Assembly: GCA_902802985.1 (NCBI GenBank)
Contig: CADCOE010000029.1
Span: forward strand, 1 to 48,352
Origin: an uncultured Ruminococcus sp.
GTDB lineage: Bacteria > Bacillota > Clostridia > Oscillospirales > Acutalibacteraceae
Direction: 5' to 3'
Length of the DNA: 48,352 bases
This document shows, piece by piece, positions 1 to 8,376 of the stretch (position 1 is the first letter of the stretch; every line of letters begins with the position of its first letter). A model generated the notes under the pieces. That model was not told where the DNA came from. It did no database searches and was given only the letters and a program-made list of their open reading frames with translations. A program made the translations under genes and the position numbers.

Positions 1-16
1 GAAGGAGGGAAGTAAA

Positions 17-487
17 GTGCCAAGAAGAGGTAATGTTGCAAAACGTGACGTTTTGCCGGATCCGGTTTACAATTCAAAGCTCGTTACTCGTTTGATCAAC
101 AATATTATGTATGACGGTAAAAAGGGCGTATCACAGAAAATCGTTTATGGTGCATTTGACATCATCAACGAAAAGACAGGCAAAGAGCCGCTGGAGGTTT
201 TCCAGGAGGCTATGGAGAATGTAATGCCTACTCTCGAGGTTAAGGCTCGCCGTGTCGGCGGTGCTACTTATCAGGTACCTATGGAGGTTCGCCCCGAGAG
301 AAGACAGACACTCGGACTTCGTTGGATCTCAAGATATTCCAGACTGAGATCGGAAAAAACAATGAAGGAAAGACTTGCCGGAGAGATCCTGGATGCTGTA
401 AACGGTGTAGGCGGTGCAGCTAAGAAGTGTGAAGAAACACACAGAATGGCAGAAGCAAACAAGGCATTCGCACACTACAGATGGTAA
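17..487 (+). CDS. rpsG: 30S ribosomal protein S7
   Basis: S7 is a primary 16S rRNA-binding protein that nucleates assembly of the 30S head and lines the exit side of the decoding region. The 156-residue product has the normal bacterial length and the typical N-terminus [20 protein letters not shown], with the conserved [11 protein letters not shown] region in the middle and a C-terminus ending AHYRW. Translation starts at GTG, with the ribosome site GGAGGG at 4-9. It is followed 79 nt later by fusA, the usual str-operon order; rpsL would be expected just upstream, outside the window. Identity is very secure. Confidence 0.98.
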   Translation: MPRRGNVAKRDVLPDPVYNSKLVTRLINNIMYDGKKGVSQKIVYGAFDIINEKTGKEPLEVFQEAMENVMPTLEVKARRVGGATYQVPMEVRPERRQTLGLRWISRYSRLRSEKTMKERLAGEILDAVNGVGGAAKKCEETHRMAEANKAFAHYRW

Positions 488-566
488 TTTCCGCAGTTAT
501 GCGGCTTGACAGCATTGATTATTTAAATACGGCTAAATGCCGCCGCTAAAAATAAGGAGGATACAA

Positions 567-2669
567 ATGGCAAGACAAGTATCACTTGAAATGACCCGTA
601 ATATCGGCATTATGGCTCACATTGATGCCGGTAAAACCACAACAACAGAACGTATCCTTTTCTACACCGGTATCAACCATAAAATCGGTGAAACACACGA
701 CGGTGCTTCAACAATGGACTGGATGGTACAAGAGCAGGAAAGAGGTATTACAATTACATCGGCTGCTACTACTTGTTTCTGGAAGGGCAGCAACGGTGAC
801 AAGGGTAACCACAGAATTAATATCATCGACACTCCCGGACACGTAGACTTTACTGTTGAAGTTGAGCGTTCACTTCGTGTACTTGACGGCTCGGTAACAG
901 TCCTCTGTGCAAAGGGCGGCGTTGAGCCTCAGTCGGAAACAGTATGGAGACAGGCAGATAAATATAAAGTTCCTCGTATGGCTTATGTCAATAAGATGGA
1001 CATTATGGGTGCCGACTTCTATAACGTTGTCAGTATGATGAAAGATCGTCTGAAATGTAATGCTGTTCCGATTCAGCTCCCGATTGGTTCTGAGGATACC
1101 TTTAAGGGTATCGTCGATCTCGTAGAAATGAATGCCGATATTTATTATGATGATATGGGCAAGGATATGAGAGTCGAGGAAATCCCCGAGGATATGAAAG
1201 AACTCGCTGAAAAATATCGTGCAGAGCTTATCGAGCACGTTTGCGAGCAGGATGAAGATCTTCTTGAAAAGTACCTTGAAGGCGAAGAACCCACCAAGGA
1301 AGAAATCAAGAGAGTAATCCGTAAATCAACCATCGATAACACAATGGTTCCTGTCACCTGCGGTACTTCTTACCGTAACAAGGGCGTACAGAAGCTGCTT
1401 GATGCTATCGTTGATTATATGCCGGCTCCGACAGATGTACCGGCTATTAAGGGTACCGATCCCGATACTGAGGAAGAAGTAGAAGTTGAGTCACGTGACG
1501 ATCAGCCTTTTGCTGCTCTTGCTTTCAAGATTGCAACAGACCCGTTCGTAGGTAAGCTGTGCTTCTTCAGAGTGTACAGAGGTACGCTGAATGCAGGTTC
1601 TTCTGTATACAACTCTACCAAGGGCAACACTGAGCGTATCGGTCGTATTCTTCAGATGCACGCTAACCACAGACAGGATATCGATGTTGTATACGCAGGC
1701 GATATTGCTGCTGCTGTTGGTCTTAAAAATACAACAACAGGTGATACTCTCTGTGTAGAAAGTGATCCTGTTATCCTTGAACAGATGGAATTCCCGGAGC
1801 CTGTTATCCGTGTTGCTATCGAGCCTAAAACAAAGGCTGGTCAGGAAAAAATGGGTATTGCTCTTGCAAAACTCGCAGAAGAAGACCCAACCTTTAAGGC
1901 ATATACTGATGAAGAAACCGGTCAAACCATTATTGCAGGTATGGGCGAGCTTCATCTTGAAATTATCGTAGACAGACTTCTCCGTGAATTTAAGGTAGAG
2001 GCAAATATTGGTAAACCGCAGGTTGCATATAAAGAAACCATCCGCAAAAATGCAGATGTTGATGAGAAATATGCAAGACAGTCAGGTGGTAAGGGTCAGT
2101 ATGGTCACGTTAAGATTAAACTGGAACCGAACCCGGGCAAGGGCTACGAATTCGTGAATGCCGTAGTCGGCGGTGCTATCCCCAAGGAATATATTCCTGC
2201 AGTTGACGCAGGTATTCAGGGTGCTATGCTCTCAGGTGTACTCGCTAACTATAATGTTGTTGATGTTAAAGTTACACTTTATGATGGTTCTTATCACGAA
2301 GTTGACTCCTCAGAAATGGCATTTAAGATCGCTGGTTCAATGGCATTCAAGAGCGGTATGAGAAAGGCAGATCCTGTTATTCTCGAACCGATTATGAAAG
2401 TAACAGTTACTGTTCCTGAAGAATATATGGGTGATGTTATCGGCGACCTTAATTCACGCCGTGGTATGATTCAGGGTATGGAAGCTGTTGCAGGCGCACA
2501 GAGAATTGTGGCAATGGTTCCGCTTTCAGAAATGTTCGGTTATGCAACCGATATGCGTTCCAAGACCCAGGGTCGTGGACAGTATGTAATGGAACCGGAT
2601 TCTTACTCTGAAGTTCCCAAGAGCATTGCAGATACCATTATTACTGCAAGAACGAAAAAAGATGATTAA
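567..2669 (+). CDS. fusA: Elongation factor G
   Basis: EF-G is the GTPase that drives tRNA-mRNA translocation and, with RRF, ribosome recycling. The 700-residue product carries the P-loop AHIDAGKTT (residues 17-25), DTPGHVDF near residue 88 and NKMD at 142-145, followed by the domain II-V architecture of full-length EF-G. An upstream in-frame ATG at 537 exists, but the ATG at 567 has AAGGAGG (554-560) at ideal spacing and gives the family N-terminus [20 protein letters not shown]. It lies between rpsG and tuf. No truncation or unusual residue was noticed. Confidence 0.98.
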   Translation: MARQVSLEMTRNIGIMAHIDAGKTTTTERILFYTGINHKIGETHDGASTMDWMVQEQERGITITSAATTCFWKGSNGDKGNHRINIIDTPGHVDFTVEVERSLRVLDGSVTVLCAKGGVEPQSETVWRQADKYKVPRMAYVNKMDIMGADFYNVVSMMKDRLKCNAVPIQLPIGSEDTFKGIVDLVEMNADIYYDDMGKDMRVEEIPEDMKELAEKYRAELIEHVCEQDEDLLEKYLEGEEPTKEEIKRVIRKSTIDNTMVPVTCGTSYRNKGVQKLLDAIVDYMPAPTDVPAIKGTDPDTEEEVEVESRDDQPFAALAFKIATDPFVGKLCFFRVYRGTLNAGSSVYNSTKGNTERIGRILQMHANHRQDIDVVYAGDIAAAVGLKNTTTGDTLCVESDPVILEQMEFPEPVIRVAIEPKTKAGQEKMGIALAKLAEEDPTFKAYTDEETGQTIIAGMGELHLEIIVDRLLREFKVEANIGKPQVAYKETIRKNADVDEKYARQSGGKGQYGHVKIKLEPNPGKGYEFVNAVVGGAIPKEYIPAVDAGIQGAMLSGVLANYNVVDVKVTLYDGSYHEVDSSEMAFKIAGSMAFKSGMRKADPVILEPIMKVTVTVPEEYMGDVIGDLNSRRGMIQGMEAVAGAQRIVAMVPLSEMFGYATDMRSKTQGRGQYVMEPDSYSEVPKSIADTIITARTKKDD

Positions 2670-2695
2670 TCTTTTGTAAAATTTCCAGAAAACGC

Positions 2696-2724
2696 TTGCA
2701 TTTTGGTCTTATTATTGTTAAAAT
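2696..2724 (+). promoter_or_regulatory. Predicted tuf promoter
   Basis: TTGCAT (2696-2701), a 17-nt spacer and TAAAAT (2719-2724) form a plausible sigma-A promoter between fusA and tuf. The -35 matches the consensus at only three positions, while the -10 matches at five of six. It would allow tuf to be transcribed independently of the str operon. It lies inside an inverted repeat (2696-2739). The assignment is by pattern only. Confidence 0.5.
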
Positions 2725-2739
2725 AAGACCAAGGTGCAA
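2696..2739 (+). repeat. Long inverted repeat between fusA and tuf
   Basis: The arms are 2696-2712 and 2723-2739 with a 10-nt loop. Ten base pairs, TTGGTCTTAT with ATAAGACCAA, are perfect. The outer TTGCA/TGCAA also pairs, and the two bases between are T opposite G, which would be G-U pairs in RNA, so the transcript could form a continuous 17-bp stem. No U-tract follows, so a simple intrinsic terminator is unlikely. It covers both elements of the predicted tuf promoter. Confidence 0.75.
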
Positions 2740-2775
2740 CGCTTTATAAAATTTATTATTAGGAGGTATATTCCA

Positions 2776-3978
2776 ATGGCAAAGGAAAAATTTGAAAGAA
2801 ATAAACCGCATGTTAACATTGGTACTATTGGCCATGTTGACCACGGTAAAACAACTCTTACAGCTGCTATCACTAAGGTTCTCAACCTTGAGGGAGATGC
2901 AGACTTCGTAGATTACGCTAATATCGATAAGGCTCCCGAAGAAAGAGAGCGTGGTATTACCATCAATACAGCTCACGTTGAGTATGAGACTCCCAACCGT
3001 CACTATGCTCACGTTGACTGCCCCGGTCATGCTGACTACGTTAAGAATATGATCACCGGTGCGGCTCAGATGGACGGCGCTATCCTTGTTGTATCTGCTG
3101 CAGATGGTCCTATGCCTCAGACAAGAGAGCACATCCTTCTCTCTCGTCAGGTTGGTGTTCCTTACATCGTAGTATTTATGAACAAGACTGACCAAGTTGA
3201 CGATCCCGAACTTCTCGATCTCGTAGAGATGGAAATTCGTGAACTTCTTAATGAGTATGAATTCCCGGGCGATGATACACCTATCGTTCGTGGTTCTGCT
3301 TATCTTGCTCTTTCTTCTGACAGCAAGGATCCTAAGGCTCCTGAGTATGCTTGCATCCATGAGCTGATGGCTGCTGTTGACGAGTACATTCCGACACCTG
3401 AGCGTACAACAGATCTTCCTTTCCTTATGCCTGTTGAGGACGTATTCACTATCTCTGGTCGTGGTACTGTTGCTACAGGTAGAGTTGAGAGAGGTCAGAT
3501 TAAGGTTTCTGAGGAAGTTGAGATCGTTGGTCTTTCCGAAGAAAAGAGAAAGTCCGTTGTTACAGGTCTTGAAATGTTCAGAAAGACTCTTGACTTCGCT
3601 GAAGCAGGTGATAACGTTGGTGTTCTTCTTCGTGGTATCCAGAAGACTGACATCGAGCGTGGACAGGTAATCGCTAAGCCCGGTTCCGTTCATCCTCACA
3701 CCAAGTTCCAGGGTCACGTATACGTTCTGACAAAGGACGAAGGCGGCCGTCACACACCTTTCTTTAACAACTATCGTCCGCAGTTCTATTTCAGAACAAC
3801 AGACGTTACAGGTGTTATCAACCTTCCCGAAGGCACAGAAATGTGTATGCCTGGCGATAACGTTGATATGGACGTTGAACTTATCACTCCGATCGCTATG
3901 GAAGAAGGACTTCGTTTCGCTATCCGTGAAGGTGGTAGAACAGTAGGTTCAGGCGTTGTTTCCAAAATCTACGAATAA
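2776..3978 (+). CDS. tuf: Elongation factor Tu
   Basis: EF-Tu delivers aminoacyl-tRNA to the ribosomal A site as a GTP complex. The 400-residue protein shows GHVDHGKT (residues 19-26), DCPGH starting at residue 81 and NKTD at 136-139, followed by the two beta-barrel domains. The usual NKCD/NKVD motif reads NKTD here, a harmless variation. The ATG at 2776 is preferred over the in-frame upstream ATG at 2734 because AGGAGG (2761-2766) sits just before it and it gives the canonical [14 protein letters not shown] start. A strong terminator follows, so the translation block ends here. Confidence 0.98.
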   Translation: MAKEKFERNKPHVNIGTIGHVDHGKTTLTAAITKVLNLEGDADFVDYANIDKAPEERERGITINTAHVEYETPNRHYAHVDCPGHADYVKNMITGAAQMDGAILVVSAADGPMPQTREHILLSRQVGVPYIVVFMNKTDQVDDPELLDLVEMEIRELLNEYEFPGDDTPIVRGSAYLALSSDSKDPKAPEYACIHELMAAVDEYIPTPERTTDLPFLMPVEDVFTISGRGTVATGRVERGQIKVSEEVEIVGLSEEKRKSVVTGLEMFRKTLDFAEAGDNVGVLLRGIQKTDIERGQVIAKPGSVHPHTKFQGHVYVLTKDEGGRHTPFFNNYRPQFYFRTTDVTGVINLPEGTEMCMPGDNVDMDVELITPIAMEEGLRFAIREGGRTVGSGVVSKIYE

Positions 3979-4010
3979 TTATTTATTGCTTTCAAAATAA
4001 CGACAAATTC

Positions 4011-4050
4011 AGCCGTTTGCAGTGTTCATATGCATTGCAGACGGCTTTTT
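4011..4050 (+). terminator. Intrinsic terminator after tuf
   Basis: A 14-bp stem (4011-4024 with 4033-4046, two G-U pairs) encloses an 8-nt loop and is followed directly by a T-run (4046-4050). It lies 33 nt after the tuf stop codon and ends the rpsG-fusA-tuf unit. Confidence 0.9.
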
Positions 4051-4094
4051 GTATATAAAAATCGTTTTTATCCGATTTTTTTGTTGGCAGTATA

Positions 4095-4103
4095 TGATAT
4101 AAT
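4095..4103 (+). promoter_or_regulatory. Predicted extended -10 promoter
   Basis: TGATATAAT is a TG-N-TATAAT extended -10 element 36 nt upstream of the next gene. No good -35 box is seen at 16-18 nt spacing, only a T-rich stretch, which is typical of extended -10 promoters. Confidence 0.45.
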
Positions 4104-4138
4104 CTTATTGAACGATCAAATATAGAGAAGGTGAGGAT

Positions 4139-4660
4139 TTGTATAAAACCAGAGCACAAACGTTATTTCCGGTAATGGCGATTGTTTTTATCATTATCGG
4201 TATGATGGGCATCATATCTTCAATACACGATAACCAATTTATCAGAAATTCCACACTTGTGACTGGCACAATAACACACATAGATGTATATCGACCGAAA
4301 TCAAGCGCAAGAAGCAGTCCCACATATACAGCTTATGTGGAATATGAATATGAGGGAAGCTTCTATGAAAATATTTGTGCAGGTCATCTTCAAAAAGATC
4401 AGGAGGTGGGCGACAGTCTATCAATATATGTAAATAATGATAATCCGTCAAGGGTTTTGATAGCATATTCGTCTAGGAGCAATGCAACTATTTTTACAGC
4501 TGCTATTTTTGTGGCAGGAATACTGATAGGTGTTTTAGTTTTGTTGAAGAAAAAATATCAGCCCAATATAGAACAAGCAGCAATAATTACATCAATAACA
4601 AGAGCAATTACAGATACTAAAAATTTGATTTTCAGCTCAAAATCGGAAAGGAATTTATGA
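4139..4660 (+). CDS. Small membrane protein with DUF3592-like layout
   Basis: The 173-residue product has one N-terminal membrane segment (about residues 10-28), a central outward or inward domain of about 85 residues with short beta-like stretches (VTGTITHIDVY, TAYVEYEYEG), and a second membrane segment (about 118-138), then a polar tail. This layout, with a conserved-looking VNNDNPSR turn, resembles DUF3592 proteins, whose role is unknown. The start is TTG, chosen because AAGGTG (4128-4133) lies at good spacing and no ATG or GTG fits. It overlaps the following GTPase gene by 4 nt, so the two are co-translated. The family call is tentative. Confidence 0.6.
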   Translation: MYKTRAQTLFPVMAIVFIIIGMMGIISSIHDNQFIRNSTLVTGTITHIDVYRPKSSARSSPTYTAYVEYEYEGSFYENICAGHLQKDQEVGDSLSIYVNNDNPSRVLIAYSSRSNATIFTAAIFVAGILIGVLVLLKKKYQPNIEQAAIITSITRAITDTKNLIFSSKSERNL

Positions 4661-5634
4661 TGATAAAAATAGATTTGATAACAGGCTTCCTAGGTTCGGG
4701 TAAGACCACCTTTATCAAAAAATATGCAAAATACTTTATGGATAAAGGCAGCAGAATAGGTATACTGGAAAATGATTTTGGAGCGGTGAATGTCGATAGG
4801 ATGCTTCTGCAAGAGCTTCAAGGTGACAAGTGTGATATTGAAACTGTATCAGGAGCGTGTGACAGGAATTGTCACAAAAGACGCTTCAAAACAAAGCTTA
4901 TTTCAATGGGTATGCTGGGATATGACAGAGTTGTCATAGAACCGTCAGGAATATTTGATGTGGATGAATTTTTTGATTCTCTGCACGAAGCCCCTCTCGA
5001 CAGGTGGTATGAAATCGGTAACGTGATTGCGGTTGCTGACGCACAACTGCCGGATGATCTGTCTGAACAATCGGAATATTTGCTTGCTTCGCAAACAGCC
5101 AATGCCGGACTTGTTATCCTGAGTCGAACGCAATTTGCCAGTTCACAGGACATCATTAAAACCATTGGTCATATTAACCAAGCTTTAAAAAATGCGGGTT
5201 GTACAAGAACGTTTTCTGCGGATATTATGACAAAAGATTGGTGCCAGCTGACCGGTGAGGACTTTTACATTATTCAGGCAAGCGGTTATCACAAAGAAAG
5301 CTATATCAAACGCTACACAGCCGACAGCGTATACCGTTCACTGTATTTTATGAATTTGTCGCTTACTCCTAAAGCACTTTATCAAAAAATAGAAGTATTG
5401 TTCGCTAATCATCATTATGGTAAAATATATCGTGTCAAGGGCTTTATCAAAGATAATAAACAATGGCTGGAATTGAACGCTGTCAACGGCAGCATTTGTT
5501 TTACTCCTATTCAAAATGGGCAGGAAGTATTTATTGTGATAGGAGAAAATTTGAATAAGGAAAGTATCAACGAATTGCTTGCAAAACAGTCGTTGCCGTC
5601 TGATGAAAGCTGTGCAGAAAAATCAATGCGGTAA
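4657..5634 (+). CDS. CobW/COG0523-family GTPase, atypical
   Basis: COG0523 proteins are G3E P-loop GTPases that act as metal chaperones or insertases. This 325-residue protein has the P-loop GFLGSGKTT (residues 10-18), the ENDFG segment (38-41 onward) and the IEPSG motif (94-98), plus a C-terminal beta-rich CobW_C-like part (YRVKGFIK, then WLELNAVNG). Two key sites deviate. The family CxCC metal motif is replaced by C67-D-R-N-C71-H72, and the guanine-specificity motif (N/S)KxD reads S155-R-T-Q158. Metal choice and nucleotide preference may therefore differ. Two adjacent ATGs (4657 and 4660) are both possible starts. It overlaps the preceding membrane-protein gene (ATGA), suggesting a shared function. 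Confidence 0.75.
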   Translation: MMIKIDLITGFLGSGKTTFIKKYAKYFMDKGSRIGILENDFGAVNVDRMLLQELQGDKCDIETVSGACDRNCHKRRFKTKLISMGMLGYDRVVIEPSGIFDVDEFFDSLHEAPLDRWYEIGNVIAVADAQLPDDLSEQSEYLLASQTANAGLVILSRTQFASSQDIIKTIGHINQALKNAGCTRTFSADIMTKDWCQLTGEDFYIIQASGYHKESYIKRYTADSVYRSLYFMNLSLTPKALYQKIEVLFANHHYGKIYRVKGFIKDNKQWLELNAVNGSICFTPIQNGQEVFIVIGENLNKESINELLAKQSLPSDESCAEKSMR

Positions 5635-5739
5635 GAAGAAATCAAGAAGCTGACATAGCACACAAAGTTAGCAGACACAAAAGCTTGCCGAGAATTAGTG
5701 GAGAAGGCAGCCCTGCGGCTGACACAGCATAAAAATTAC

Positions 5740-5768
5740 TTGTCAATGGACAGAATTAATAGTATAAT
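5740..5768 (+). promoter_or_regulatory. Predicted sigma-A promoter for the tmk-like gene
   Basis: TTGTCA (5740-5745), 17-nt spacer, TATAAT (5763-5768). It lies 35 nt upstream of the start codon. The rest of the 169-nt gap after the GTPase gene holds nothing else that I recognise, only a 5-bp hairpin around 5709-5722. Confidence 0.75.
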
Positions 5769-5803
5769 AAGAGTATCTTTCGAAAATATATGATGGTGAT
5801 AAA

Positions 5804-6427
5804 ATGCAAAAGGGAAAATTTATTGTTTTTGAAGGTCTTGACGGCTCAGGAAAAGGTACACAGATACAACTCCTTGCGGCAGAAATGAAAAAACGAGGCA
5901 GAACAGTCTATATCACGGCCGAACCCACTTCTTCCTCAACGGGAGGAATGATTCGTGACGCTTTGGGAGGTTTTATTGAGCGTGATGCTTATGAACTTTC
6001 GGCGATGTTTTTGACAGATCGTATTTTTCATAACGTTAACAAAACCAACGGTATTCAGCAGTTTATTGATCGGGGAATTGATGTTATTTGCGACAGATAT
6101 TATTATTCCTCTTTTGCCTATCAGGGAACGGATGCTGATCTTGATTGGGTGATGCAAATGAATTTAAACTGTCGGAAAATTCTTAAACCCGATTTGTGTA
6201 TTTTTCTCGATGTTGATATTGACCTGTGCGACGAACGAATTGAAAATAGCCGCCTTGAACGTGAGATCTATGAAAACAAGGCAGCACAGAAAAAAATCCG
6301 TCAACGTTTTTTTGAAGTATTGGAACGTCTTGCGGATAGTGAAAATATCAAGATCGTCAATGCTGCCCGATCTATTGAGGCAGTATCGGCTGATATAATC
6401 AATATTTATACCCACATAAAGGAGTAA
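5804..6427 (+). CDS. tmk: Thymidylate kinase-like protein
   Basis: dTMP kinase phosphorylates dTMP to dTDP with ATP. The 207-residue protein has the expected length, the P-loop GLDGSGKGTQ (residues 11-20), the EPT segment after strand 2 (40-42), the DRY motif D97-R98-Y99 and a basic LID-like segment (SRLEREIY). The P-loop reads GKGTQ where most enzymes read GKTTQ, and the LID is diverged. This may be a second, divergent dTMP kinase rather than the copy usually found near holB. The gene is immediately followed, 5 nt after its stop, by a PLP-enzyme gene, an unusual neighbour. Confidence 0.8.
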   Translation: MQKGKFIVFEGLDGSGKGTQIQLLAAEMKKRGRTVYITAEPTSSSTGGMIRDALGGFIERDAYELSAMFLTDRIFHNVNKTNGIQQFIDRGIDVICDRYYYSSFAYQGTDADLDWVMQMNLNCRKILKPDLCIFLDVDIDLCDERIENSRLEREIYENKAAQKKIRQRFFEVLERLADSENIKIVNAARSIEAVSADIINIYTHIKE

Positions 6428-6432
6428 TCAAA

Positions 6433-7704
6433 ATGAGTTATCACATTAACACAAAATGCCTGCAATCAGGCTACAGCCCAAAAAACGGCGAACCGAGAGT
6501 AATTCCGATCGTGCAGAGTACCACTTTTAAATATGACTCTGCTGCCACCTTGGGCAAGTTATTTGATCTGGAAGAAGACGGTTTCTTTTATACCCGATTG
6601 ACCAATCCGACACTCAGTGCCGTTGCTGCCAAAATTTGCGACCTCGAAGGTGGAGTCGGGGCAATGTTGACGGCATCGGGACAGTCCGCTTCTTTGATTT
6701 CCGTGACCAATATCTGCCACGCAGGAGATCACGTTGTATGTGCCAGTGCTATTTACGGCGGTACTTTTAACCTCTTCAACAAAACCCTTCGTGAACTGGG
6801 TATTTCCTTTACTTTTTTGAAACCTGACGCAACAGAAGAAGAAATCGATGCGGCGTTCCAAGACAATACAAAAGCGGCTTTTGTGGAAAGCGTTTCTAAC
6901 CCATCATTGGACGTAGCTGACATAGCACTTTACGCTAAGGTTGCTCACGCACACGGTGTACCGCTTATTGTGGATAATACATTCCCAACCCCTATTAATC
7001 TTCGTCCTTTTGAGTGGGGAGCAGATATTGTTACACACTCTACCTCTAAATATATGGATGGTCACGCTGTAGCACTGGGAGGCGTCATTGTTGATAGCGG
7101 TAATTTTGACTGGACAAATGGCAAATTCCCGATGTTTACCGAGCCGGACGACTCTTATCACGGTGTTGTATACAGCGAGAAGTTTGGCAAAGCTGCCTAT
7201 ATTACCAAATGTGTCACCCATTTGATGCGTGATTATGGAGCACAGCAAAGTCCTCAGAATGCGTTTTTGCTTAATCTCGGACTGGAAACACTGTTCCTGA
7301 GAATGGAGCGTCATTGTTCTAATGCAATGGCAGTGGCTCAATATCTTGAAAATAACGATAAGATCGAATGGGTCAACTATCCCGGATTGAAGAGCAACAA
7401 ATATTATGATCTTTGTCAAAAGATGATGCCTAATGGCAGCTGTGGTGTCATTGCGTTTGGTGTCAAAGGCGGACGTGACAATGCAATGAAGTTTATGAAT
7501 CATCTCAAACTGGCAAGTCTGGTTATCCACGTTGCTGACTCACGTACTTGTGCATTGCATCCGGCAAGTACAACACATCGTCAAATGAACGATCGACAAC
7601 TGGAAGAATGCGGTGTAAAGCCCAATTTGATCAGAATGTCTGTTGGTCTTGAATATATTGATGACATTATTGCAGATATTGAACAGGCACTTGCTTCTGT
7701 TTGA
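6433..7704 (+). CDS. metY: O-acetylhomoserine sulfhydrylase (PLP-dependent)
   Basis: Cys/Met-metabolism PLP enzymes of this type make homocysteine (or methionine) from O-acetylhomoserine and sulfide or a thiol. The 423-residue length fits MetY rather than the shorter MetB/MetC group. Visible landmarks are the early substrate loop (YTRLTNPT), the VDNTFPTP segment carrying the PLP-binding aspartate, and the PLP lysine K206 in HSTSKYMDGH. The C-terminal RMSVGLE motif is also present. The ribosome site AAGGAG overlaps the stop of the tmk-like gene, so the two are one transcription unit. Subgroup assignment is good but not absolute. Confidence 0.88.
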   Translation: MSYHINTKCLQSGYSPKNGEPRVIPIVQSTTFKYDSAATLGKLFDLEEDGFFYTRLTNPTLSAVAAKICDLEGGVGAMLTASGQSASLISVTNICHAGDHVVCASAIYGGTFNLFNKTLRELGISFTFLKPDATEEEIDAAFQDNTKAAFVESVSNPSLDVADIALYAKVAHAHGVPLIVDNTFPTPINLRPFEWGADIVTHSTSKYMDGHAVALGGVIVDSGNFDWTNGKFPMFTEPDDSYHGVVYSEKFGKAAYITKCVTHLMRDYGAQQSPQNAFLLNLGLETLFLRMERHCSNAMAVAQYLENNDKIEWVNYPGLKSNKYYDLCQKMMPNGSCGVIAFGVKGGRDNAMKFMNHLKLASLVIHVADSRTCALHPASTTHRQMNDRQLEECGVKPNLIRMSVGLEYIDDIIADIEQALASV

Positions 7705-7727
7705 TCGCTGCTGCCGAAATATTACCT

Positions 7728-7758
7728 CCCCCTGTCAGCTTTTTAAGGTGACAGGGGG
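7728..7758 (+). terminator. Hairpin after metY-like gene
   Basis: A perfect 10-bp stem, CCCCCTGTCA (7728-7737) with TGACAGGGGG (7749-7758), separates the metY-like gene from tspO. It has no T-run after it, so it may stabilise the 3' end or terminate only partly. Confidence 0.5.
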
Positions 7759-7841
7759 CGTAAGTTATTCTGTGACTGTTGATACGCATAAACCACACCG
7801 GCATGACATATAAATAGAATATTAAATACGGTGGTGATGAT

Positions 7842-8315
7842 GTGAAATTAAAGCTGAGTTGGAAAACCTTTCTGTATTCCGCACTAATGACCTTTTTGTT
7901 TGCTGCGTTGGGTGGCATTGTGACATATCTTGGAATGCCGTTTTTTGAACAAGTGAAACAGCCTCCGCTGAGTCCGCCAGCTTTTTTGTTTCCGATTGTG
8001 TGGTCAATCTTGTTTCTTGCGATGTCATTGGGTGCAGCCATTATCTACGATTCAGACAACCCCAATGCTCCCAAAGCATTGTTAGTGTATCTTGTACAGC
8101 TGACAATGAATTTTTGGTGGTGTGTGTTCTTTTTTGGGTTCAGAATGTATCTGTTTTCATTCATATGGCTTTTACTGTTGATGATTGCCGTTGTTGTTAT
8201 GATCATACTGTTTACACGGATTAATCGTTTGGCGGGATTCATTCAGCTGGGCTATCTTTTATGGCTTTGTTTTGCGGCGTATCTGAACTTTGGTATATGG
8301 TTTCTCAACCGATAA
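7842..8315 (+). CDS. TspO/MBR family protein
   Basis: TspO/MBR proteins are five-helix membrane proteins that bind porphyrins and hydrophobic ligands. The 157-residue product has five hydrophobic helices, the family motif region PPLSPPAFLFPIVWS (about residues 41-55), the aromatic-rich NFWWCVFFF helix and a terminal LNFGIWFLNR. Length and topology match the family. It starts at GTG (7842) after GGTGGTGA; the nearby ATGs are out of frame. It ends in a strong hairpin shared with the convergent zinc-ribbon gene. The bacterial function is not well defined, so no role is assigned. Confidence 0.85.
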   Translation: MKLKLSWKTFLYSALMTFLFAALGGIVTYLGMPFFEQVKQPPLSPPAFLFPIVWSILFLAMSLGAAIIYDSDNPNAPKALLVYLVQLTMNFWWCVFFFGFRMYLFSFIWLLLLMIAVVVMIILFTRINRLAGFIQLGYLLWLCFAAYLNFGIWFLNR

Positions 8316-8359
8316 AACGATCCCCTGTTGTCGGCAATGACCGATAACAGGGGATCGTT
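8316..8359. terminator. Bidirectional terminator between convergent genes
   Basis: Arms 8316-8334 and 8341-8359 pair over 19 positions with one mismatch around a 6-nt loop. An A-run on the left (8314-8317) gives a T-run for minus-strand transcripts, while the plus side lacks one. It can therefore terminate the zinc-ribbon gene well and tspO less certainly. Confidence 0.8.
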
Positions 8360-8376
8360 AGAATGTATCAATGCAA

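Noticed and set aside
2641..3753. 370-codon minus-strand ORF opposite tuf
   Set aside because: It lies opposite the unmistakable EF-Tu gene and has no motif of its own; long antisense frames are common opposite highly biased genes.
5635..5739. Small RNA or tRNA in the gap before the tmk-like gene
   Set aside because: Only a 5-bp hairpin is present; no cloverleaf, promoter or terminator pattern supports an RNA gene.
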